Positions 61,001-64,000 of a stretch of DNA of 64,000 nucleotides are shown here, piece after piece. The stretch's first letter is position 1. Each line of letters starts with the position of its first letter. The stretch is taken from contig CALRKB020000007.1 of NCBI GenBank assembly GCA_943367755.1, positions 62,001 to 126,000 on the forward strand, read 5' to 3'. Position numbers and translations under genes: made by a program. The notes under the pieces are model-generated. The model made no database searches. It worked only from the letters and a program-made list of their open reading frames with translations, and was not told the origin of the DNA. Source of the DNA: PCC-6802 sp943367755 (lineage in GTDB: Bacteria; Cyanobacteriota; Cyanobacteriia; Pseudanabaenales; Pseudanabaenaceae).

Positions 61001-64000
61001 GAAGCGCTCAACGGCTTGAGCCGTCGCGAAAGCGCAACTCCTTTCATGACACTGTTAGCCGCATTTAACGTGCTGCTTTATCGCTACACGAACCAAGTAG
61101 ACATTCTGGTTGGTTCGCCGATCGCAAATCGCAACCGCAGTGAAATCGAGGGCTTAATTGGCTTCTTCGTGAATACCCTGGTGTTTCGCTCCGACCTTTC
61201 TGGGAATCCCAGTTTTCTCGATCTGTTGGCACGGGTGCGGGAGATATCGCTAGGGGCATACGCGCATCAAGACCTACCCTTCGAATTACTGGTAGAAACC
61301 TTGCAGTTGGAGCGCGATCTCAGCTATTCGCCTTTGTTCCAGGTAATGTTTATCCTCCAAAATGCGCCTGTGTCGGATCTGGAACTGACTGACTTATCTT
61401 TAAGTCCGTTCGCAGCGGAATCCTTGACATCAACGTTCGATCTGACCTTATCGATGGAGCAAACAGACGAGGGACTGGTGGGATCGTGGGAATACAGCAC
61501 TGACTTGTTTGATGCTGACACTATTACCCGCATGACAGGGCATTTCCAAGCCCTATTAGAAGGCATTGTGGCACGACCAGAGATCTCGATCGCTCAACTG
61601 CCTATGTTGACTGCTACAGAGCAACAGCAGCTACTGGTGGAATGGAACAATACCCAGTTAGATTATCCCTTAGACCAATGCATTCATCACCTGATCGAGC
61701 AACAGGTGGAACGCAATCCCAATGCTATTGCTGTCGTGTTTGAAGATCGCCATCTCACCTATCAAGAGTTGAATCAAAGGGCAAATCAACTCGCCCATTA
61801 TCTCAAAGAGCGCGGTGTAGGAACAGAGGTATTAGTCGGTATCTGCTTGGAACGTTCCCTCGAACTGGTAGTAGCAGTCCTGGCAGTCTTTAAAGCAGGT
61901 GGAGCCTATATCCCCCTCGATCCCAACTATCCAAGCGATCGCCTGGAGTTCATGCTACGCGATGCCCAACTATCCCTCCTGCTGACCACTGAAAACTTAT
62001 TGTCACAGTTAGGCGATCGCCCACCTCAACTTATTTGTTTAGATACTGACTGGACTGAGATCGCTACCCACAGCGATAGCAACTCAACTAGCTCCGTGCA
62101 GGCGGAGAACCTAGCCTATCTCATCTACACTTCCGGTTCGACCGGTACGCCCAAAGGCGTGATGGTGAGTCACCGCAGCCTGGTCAATGCCTACTGGGCT
62201 TGGGAATCAGCCTATCACTTGCGCACCTGCACCGACAGTCACCTCCAGATGGCAAACTTCTGCTTTGATGTGTTTGCGGGTGACCTGGTGCGGGCTTTGT
62301 GTTCCGGTAGCAAGCTCGTTCTCTGCCCCAGGGAATTCCTGCTCTCTCCCGCACAACTCTATCAACTCATGCGAGAACAAGCAGTGGATTGCGCTGAGTT
62401 CGTCCCTGCTGTCATCCGCAACTTGGTGGAGTATTTGGAGAAAACCGCACAGAACCTCGACTTCATGCAGATACTAGTTGTGGGTTCCGATGCCTGGTAC
62501 GTGCAGGAATATCTGTCCTTCCAGCGCTTCTGCGGGCCGCAGACCCGTTTGATCAACTCCTATGGCGTCAGCGAAGCCACAATTGACAGCAGCTACTTTG
62601 AAATTGCAGCGTTTAACTTGCCTGCAGATGCGCTGGTACCGATTGGCAGACCGTTTGATAATACACAACTCTACGTGCTCGATGCGAATATGCAACCCGT
62701 CCCCGTGGGTGTACCTGGTGAACTGCATATAGGCGGAAGCGGGCTAGCACGAGGTTACTGCAATCGTCCCGATCTGACACAGCAAAGATTTATAGCTAAT
62801 CCATTTAGTAGTGACCCGCAGGCGCGGTTGTATAAAACGGGAGACTTAGCGCGATTCCTGCCAGACGGTAATTTAGAATTGCTCGGACGGATCGATAATC
62901 AGGTCAAATTGCGAGGTTTCCGCATTGAGTTAGGCGAAATTGAGGCGGTATTGAGTCAGCATCCGACAGTGGCACAAACAGCAGCGATCGTACGGGAGGA
63001 TGTGCCGGGAGATAAGCGCTTAGTTGCTTATCTGGTGGGCGCGGAGGAGTCGGAAGCTAGCGTCAACGATCTGCGCCAGTTCCTGAAAGATAGGTTGCCT
63101 GAGTATATGGTGCCGTCGGCGTTTATCTTTCTAGATTCTCTACCGCTCAATCCAAATGGCAAAATCGATCGCCGTGCCTTACCTGCACCAGATCTCAATA
63201 GTCTTTCTGGAGACACTAACTTCGCTCCCCCTCGCGATGTTGTCGAACAACAATTGGTGGAGATCTGGTCAGAGGTTTTAAATATTTATCCTGTCGGAGT
63301 TAAAGGGAACTTCTTTAGCCTAGGTGGACATTCCCTTTTAGCAGTCCAATTAATGTCAAAGATCGAGCAACAATTTGGCATTATTCTCCCTTTAGCGGCG
63401 CTCTTCCAAAACCCCACAATCGAGCAACTAGCAGTTACGCTGCGTCAACCAATCGACGAACTGCAATGGTCTTCGCTAATACCGATTAAGTCTAGCGGTT
63501 CCAAACCCCCGTTCTTCTGCGTACCTGGTGCAGGTGGTAATCCCCTCTATCTATACAACCTGGCACACCATTTAGATCGCGATCGCCCGTTTTATGCCCT
63601 GCAATCGGTTGGGTTAGATGGACAGTCGGAACCACACACATGCATTGAAGATATGGCAGCCGATTACATTCAGTCTATCCAATCGCTTCAACCCCAAGGT
63701 CCTTATTTATTAGGAGGACATTCCTTTGGAGGCCAGGTTGCCTTTGAGATGGCACTTCAGCTCCAAAAAATAGGGCAGGAAGTCTCCTTACTTGCCTTTC
63801 TTGATTCTGGAGCACCCGAAGAGCCTGACATTAGCCAGAGTACTAACGATGTTGAAGAAGCCGATTGGTGGTACGAGATTGGAATGGTAGTAGAAGGACT
63901 ATATGGCACGAGTTTGGAGCTGGATCGCGAAACACTTACATCACTAACTCCAGATCGGCAATTGATCTACTTCCAGGAGCGGTTAAAGGCATCGCATTTA
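49085..64000 (+). CDS. NRPS C-A-T-E, C-A-T, C-A-T, C-A-T, thioesterase (3' cut by window edge)
   Basis: The frame stays open from the ATG at 49085 to the last base (4972 codons shown), so the gene continues past the window. The N-terminus LLKQLADLSPEKQQLLLLKL is a docking-type helix matching the tail of the PKS encoded 12 bases upstream; AGGA at 49072-49075 serves as ribosome binding site. The first, third and fourth C domains are L-L type (HHIVSDGWSM). The second is D-L type (HHLLLDGWSM), as expected after the E domain. T motifs are GGDSI once, then GGHSL three times. Pockets suggest unassigned, Pro-like, unassigned and Orn-like. The thioesterase begins near 63490 with FFCVPGAGG and has its nucleophile in GGHSFGG (Ser at 63722). 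This is the final synthetase, releasing the chain by hydrolysis or cyclisation. Confidence 0.93.
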   Translation, partial: MSDLLKQLADLSPEKQQLLLLKLKQQREKAEREKVAYQQIVPQSRDGFLPVSFAQQRLWFLHQIEPDSAAYHIPGAVRMQGDLDIPTLEKSVREIVRRHEILRTNLIARDSQPMQLIHTDYTWNLTVVDLQHLPANEQEREMQLWATEQATKPFDLANDCLLRVTLLAFSEKEFVLLFCMHHIVSDGWSMGIFVRELATLYSAFRAGLPSPLPDLSIQYADFATWQRQWLQGEVLQAHLDYWQRQLADAPALLELLTDRPRPVVQSWRGATQSFILSNELTEALNDLSRRESVTPFMTLLTAFDILLYRYTGQTDILVGSPLANRNRREIENLIGFFVNTVVFRSNLSGNPCFRELLAQVREVSLGAYAHQDLPFELLVELLHLERDLSYNPLFQVMFVLQNAPISELELPDLTLSSLGVETQTAKFDLTLSLDMTDRGLVGIWEYSTDLFDAATITRMTGHFQTLLESIVAQPERSISQLELLTPGEQQQLLHEWNDTAVYGSDRCIHELFEQQVERTPDAIAVLFGERQLTYRELNDRADRLAHYLQALGVQPDALVGISLERSLEMVVGILGILKAGGAYVPLDPDYPHERLRFMLSDSQVKVLLTQQHLADELPTHDALVVCLDTDWEAIAQFSPENVTVRTTPDNLAYVIYTSGSTGQPKGVQIQHKAIATHCLVVQSYYQIQASDRVLQFASLNFDPSVEQIFPALLKGGSIVLRDAEIWNPQELLHKIVDFGITVVNLPTTYWQQVAQELSDRAESFPNLPLRLVVVGGEAMVAEYLHLWRKIWQNPAVNSPRLLNAYGPTEATITALAFEIPASFDRKRIPIGRPLGNRTIYILDAHLQPVPIGVAGELHIGGDCLASGYLNRPDLTAQKFIPDPFSHDSRSRQYKTGDLARYLPDGNIEYLGRIDDQVKIRGFRIELGEIEAALSEHPAVSQVAAIAREDVPGDKRLVAYLVLRSPQSATISDLRQFLKEKLPEYAIPAVFAFLESFPLMPNGKVDRHALPAPEFRPDLEAGFVAPRNAIEQTLAKIWAEVLGIERVGVYDNFFELGGDSILSLQIIARANQAGLQLTPKQLFANPKIAQLASVAGMIGQIHAEQGLVTGNVPLTPIQQWFFEQEQPEPHHFNQSVLLSVPPDLNPELLEKVLQQLLSHHDALRLRFDRIDSIWEQRNADIPDLLALQVVDLAAKSSEEQLAAIEAIGSQLQASLNLTDGPLFKAALFQLGNAQSGRLLLTVHHLAVDGVSWRILLEDLLTAYQQSERGEAIQLPPKTTSFRYWAQRLKEYAKTETLTAEAVYWLERSNKQLPPLPIDNPAGTNTVASAAIVTVSLDAAETFALLHEVPKAYNTQINDVLLAALILAMREWTGNRELRLDLEGHGREDLFDEVDLSRTVGWFTTLFPVLLDLGDSPSPQDALKRIKEQLRGIPNKGIGYGLLRYLSGDSKVSTCLQAAPAAEICFNYLGQFDRSFDNDAGFEPATESVGHQQSPNGLRSHLLEINGTIAGGQLHLSWTYSANIHHAATIENQARAFIEQLQALIAHCISPEAGGYTPSDFPLATISQAELDRLADPLPTWKHLEDLYPLSPMQQGMLFHSLYAPDSGEYVELLSCTVRGQLDIRAFEQAWQQTSDRHAVFRTAFLWQRPDLPLQLVSRQVQLAVEVRDWQNLPTEQQHEQLQQFLESEQKRGFDLAQAPLMRLYLIQLGSETYQFIWSHHHLLLDGWSMPLVLKEVFDRYEAHCQGQSSIAHMQPRIAYRKYIAWLQQQDADKARSYWQERLQGFTAPTPIGTDRPLGDRQTSSRYSELAIAVSAEITTALQAFSRQHQLTLNNLLQGGWALLLSRYSGESDVAFGATVSGRPTDLMGVESIVGLFINTLPIRVRVEADTQLLPWLKALQAQQIESEQYAYAPLGEIQLWSDVTRGMPLFESILVFENYPVDKSLQQHEGRLEISNVRGVEQTSYPLTAIAAVGEQLMLKLSYDNRRFDEAAIARMLVHFQTLLTGMVTHPNLPIAALPLLTPTEQQQLHEWNRTAASYPHQCIHHLFEEQVERTPDAIAIVQPEIASPNGCDEQLAQLSYEALNSRANQLAHYLQKLGVAPDTFVAINLPRSLDVAIAILGTLKAGGAYVPLDPAYPSERLAFMLADTQAPIVLTHTSLLDSLPEHQARVVCLDRDWDGIAEHPDTNPTSQVSPNNLTYVIYTSGSTGKPKGVMLEHRALSNLICWQIENSTLSGGTRTLQFAALSFDVSFQEFFSTWCAGGTLVLISEELRRDGAGLLRFMDREKVERVFLPFIALQHLAEAADTYGILPTSLREVITAGEQLQVNRYITSLFARLEGCTLANQYGPSESHVATAFNLTGPPTEWAALPPIGRPIANTQIYLLDDRLQPVPIGIKGELYIGGICLARGYLNRPELTVERFVPNPFSPNPQEPQSRLYKTGDIARYLPDGAIEYLGRADNQEKVRGFRIELGEIETALTTHPAIKQTAAIVREDLPGDKRLVAYLVCDREQSPAIPDLRQFLKQKLPEYMLPSAFVFLDTLPLTPSGKIDRRSLPVPDGSRQLETSFVAPRTPTELDLAQIWMDVLGITQVGILDNFFELGGHSLLATQLISRVRTVFMLEVPLRSLFEAPTIAEFAEYIQGAKPELAGLVAPPLHAIAPDRRNEPLPLSFAQQRLWFLQQLDPDSAAYHIPGAIRLHGQLNLSALERSFQEIVRRHEALRTNFIIQDSQPVQIVRPDTAWNLSVVDLQHLADSEQEIEAQRLATAQVEAPFDLTKDCLLRVNVLVLSESDSILLFCMHHIVSDGWSMGVFVREFVALYNTFCEGLPSPLPDLSIQYADFAVWQRQWLQGEVLQTQLDYWQDRLADAPALLELPTDRPRPAVQGWQGATHSFLLPPDLSEALNSLSQSENVTSFMTLLAAFDVLLYRYTNQTDILVGSPIANRNRSEIEGLIGSFINTLVFRSNLSGNPSFRELLARVREMSLGAYAHQDLPFELLVETLKLERDLSYSPLFQVMFILQNAPASDLELPDLTLSAFKTGSQVSTFDLTLSMEQTDEGLVGSWEYSTDLFNADTIIRMTAHFQTLLEGIVAHPEMQIAQLPMLTAAERHQLLVEWNDTQVDYPFDRCIHQLFEQQVERTPDAVAIVFEGRQLTYRELNSQANQLAHYLQVLGVGAEVLVGICVERSLEMVVGLLAILKAGGAYVPLDPNYPSERLEFMLSDSKVSILLTQQQLGERFSGMDIPIICLDVDSAEIAKHSQSNPSSDVTPENLAYAIYTSGSTGIPKGVAIEHRSLLNFTQAAIREYGLQEGDRILQFSSISFDVAVEEIYPALSCGATVVLRTDEMLSSVATFLECCQEWNLTVLDLPTAYWHQLTTAIATEHLHLPPTVRLAIVGGERILPTQLQLWHLTVGKFPQLIDAYGPTEATVETTVCDLSALSPADYAREVPIGRPLQNISVYILDSYCQPVPVGVPGELYVGGICLARGYLHRPELTAERFVPNPFSPDPQARLYKTGDIVCYLPNGAIEYVGRIDNQVKIRGYRIEVGEIETALSHHPDVLEAVAIAKEDEPGDKRLVAYLVCDRDQPPAIADLRQFLKQKLPEYMLPSAFVFLDALPLTPSGKIDRRALPAPDGNRQLATDFVAPRTPIELDLAQIWAEVLSIAQVGIRDNFFELGGHSLLATQLISRVRTDMMLEVPLRSLFEAPTIAEFAEYIQATQQGLAGLAATPLVAIAPDKRDKPLPLSFAQQRLWFLQQLDPDSAAYHIHGAICLQGQLNVSALERCFQEIVLRHEALRTNFITQDGQPLQIVRNDTAWNLSVVDLQHLSDSEQESEAQRLAIARMQQPFDLTKDCLLQVTLLELSPTDSILLFCMHHIVSDGWSMGVFVREFATLYNAFCAGLPSPLPDLAIQYADFAVWQRQWLQGDVLKSQLAYWQDRLANAPALLELPTDRPRPAVQGWQGATHSFLLPLDLSEALNGLSRRESATPFMTLLAAFNVLLYRYTNQVDILVGSPIANRNRSEIEGLIGFFVNTLVFRSDLSGNPSFLDLLARVREISLGAYAHQDLPFELLVETLQLERDLSYSPLFQVMFILQNAPVSDLELTDLSLSPFAAESLTSTFDLTLSMEQTDEGLVGSWEYSTDLFDADTITRMTGHFQALLEGIVARPEISIAQLPMLTATEQQQLLVEWNNTQLDYPLDQCIHHLIEQQVERNPNAIAVVFEDRHLTYQELNQRANQLAHYLKERGVGTEVLVGICLERSLELVVAVLAVFKAGGAYIPLDPNYPSDRLEFMLRDAQLSLLLTTENLLSQLGDRPPQLICLDTDWTEIATHSDSNSTSSVQAENLAYLIYTSGSTGTPKGVMVSHRSLVNAYWAWESAYHLRTCTDSHLQMANFCFDVFAGDLVRALCSGSKLVLCPREFLLSPAQLYQLMREQAVDCAEFVPAVIRNLVEYLEKTAQNLDFMQILVVGSDAWYVQEYLSFQRFCGPQTRLINSYGVSEATIDSSYFEIAAFNLPADALVPIGRPFDNTQLYVLDANMQPVPVGVPGELHIGGSGLARGYCNRPDLTQQRFIANPFSSDPQARLYKTGDLARFLPDGNLELLGRIDNQVKLRGFRIELGEIEAVLSQHPTVAQTAAIVREDVPGDKRLVAYLVGAEESEASVNDLRQFLKDRLPEYMVPSAFIFLDSLPLNPNGKIDRRALPAPDLNSLSGDTNFAPPRDVVEQQLVEIWSEVLNIYPVGVKGNFFSLGGHSLLAVQLMSKIEQQFGIILPLAALFQNPTIEQLAVTLRQPIDELQWSSLIPIKSSGSKPPFFCVPGAGGNPLYLYNLAHHLDRDRPFYALQSVGLDGQSEPHTCIEDMAADYIQSIQSLQPQGPYLLGGHSFGGQVAFEMALQLQKIGQEVSLLAFLDSGAPEEPDISQSTNDVEEADWWYEIGMVVEGLYGTSLELDRETLTSLTPDRQLIYFQERLKASHL
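49220..53790 (+). other. NRPS module 9: C-A-T-E, pocket not assigned
   Basis: The pocket reads D-P-E-N-V-G-A-I-T plus Lys, which I do not recognise. The closing motif is PLMPNGKVDRHALP. The E domain is intact (HHLAVDGVSW, EGHGRE, FNYLG), so a D-residue is expected right after the statine-type unit. Confidence 0.7.
53815..57000 (+). other. NRPS module 10: C-A-T, Pro-like pocket
   Basis: The pocket reads D-V-Q-F-I-A-Q-V-A plus Lys. Proline and methylproline codes are D-V-Q-F/L-I-A-H-V, so a proline-type residue is the best guess. The Gln in place of His at the seventh position is a deviation. The A domain has about ten extra residues near its start (around 55270-55320). Confidence 0.55.
57070..60220 (+). 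other. NRPS module 11: C-A-T, acidic pocket, not assigned
   Basis: The pocket reads D-V-E-D-I-G-A-V-E plus Lys. Three acidic positions beyond the amino-group-binding Asp suggest a basic side chain (Arg, Lys or similar), and a known arginine code shares D-V-.-D. This is inference only. Confidence 0.5.
60290..63440 (+). other. NRPS module 12: C-A-T, Orn-like pocket
   Basis: The pocket D-V-G-E-V-G-S-I-D plus Lys is the same as in module 1, and the A domain DNA is nearly identical to that at about 13400-14200. This is the last residue before release. Confidence 0.65.
63490..64000 (+). other. Type I thioesterase domain, N-terminal part
   Basis: An alpha/beta-hydrolase start FFCVPGAGG is followed by YALQSVGLDGQ and nucleophile motif GGHSFGG (Ser at 63722), then AFEMALQL. 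The catalytic His lies beyond the window. Confidence 0.9.

Noticed and set aside
11560..64000. Many long DNA repeats across the synthetase genes, at first glance like integrated or tandem elements
   Set aside because: Almost all are paralogous C, A, T and E domains. Only the near-identical blocks and the 21-base elements were kept as separate observations.

Overview
The window is almost entirely one strand of a modular NRPS/PKS biosynthetic cluster from a cyanobacterium. Two observations point to cyanobacteria: the octamer GCGATCGC (HIP1) recurs throughout, and the domain sequences are of the cyanobacterial lipopeptide type. Five very large genes lie head to tail from 3183 to beyond the right edge, with gaps of 12-56 bases or a short overlap, so they are probably one operon. 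A MacAB-like exporter (fusion protein cut by the left edge, FtsX-type permease, ATPase) precedes them in the same orientation.

Layout: 1-2576 exporter; 2577-3182 AT-rich intergenic region with a duplicated block containing a palindrome, and further inverted repeats; 3183-19373 FAAL, luciferase-like monooxygenase, ACP, KS, AT, ACP, aminotransferase, C-A-T, C-A-T-E; 19430-37801 four C-A-T-E modules; 37816-44316 two C-A-T modules; 44309-49072 PKS module KS-AT-KR-ACP; 49085 to >64000 C-A-T-E, three C-A-T modules and the first part of a thioesterase.

Inferred chemistry: the FAAL activates a fatty acid. The first PKS module adds malonate, the aminotransferase makes a beta-amino acyl chain, and the monooxygenase may hydroxylate it. 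Twelve adenylation domains then add residues. Specificity pockets read by eye suggest Orn-like, Ile/Val, Thr, Val, Gly, Gly, Leu, Ile/Val, then a malonate extension with ketoreduction (a statine-type gamma-amino-beta-hydroxy unit), then unassigned, Pro-like, unassigned (acidic pocket), Orn-like. Six epimerization domains follow residues 2-6 and 9. The T-domain motifs (GGDSI before E, GGHSL or GGNSL elsewhere) and the C-domain types (D-L type directly after every E, L-L type elsewhere) agree with this order. The thioesterase would release the chain, possibly by cyclisation. I do not recall a characterised compound with this exact order, but I could not search.

Most notable beyond the assembly line are three copies of a 21-base element, each inserted in frame into a HIP1 or HIP1-like site inside the synthetase genes. 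Others are epimerization domains behind two modules with a Gly-type pocket, a near-exact 4560-base tandem module duplication, and near-identical adenylation domains shared between distant modules.
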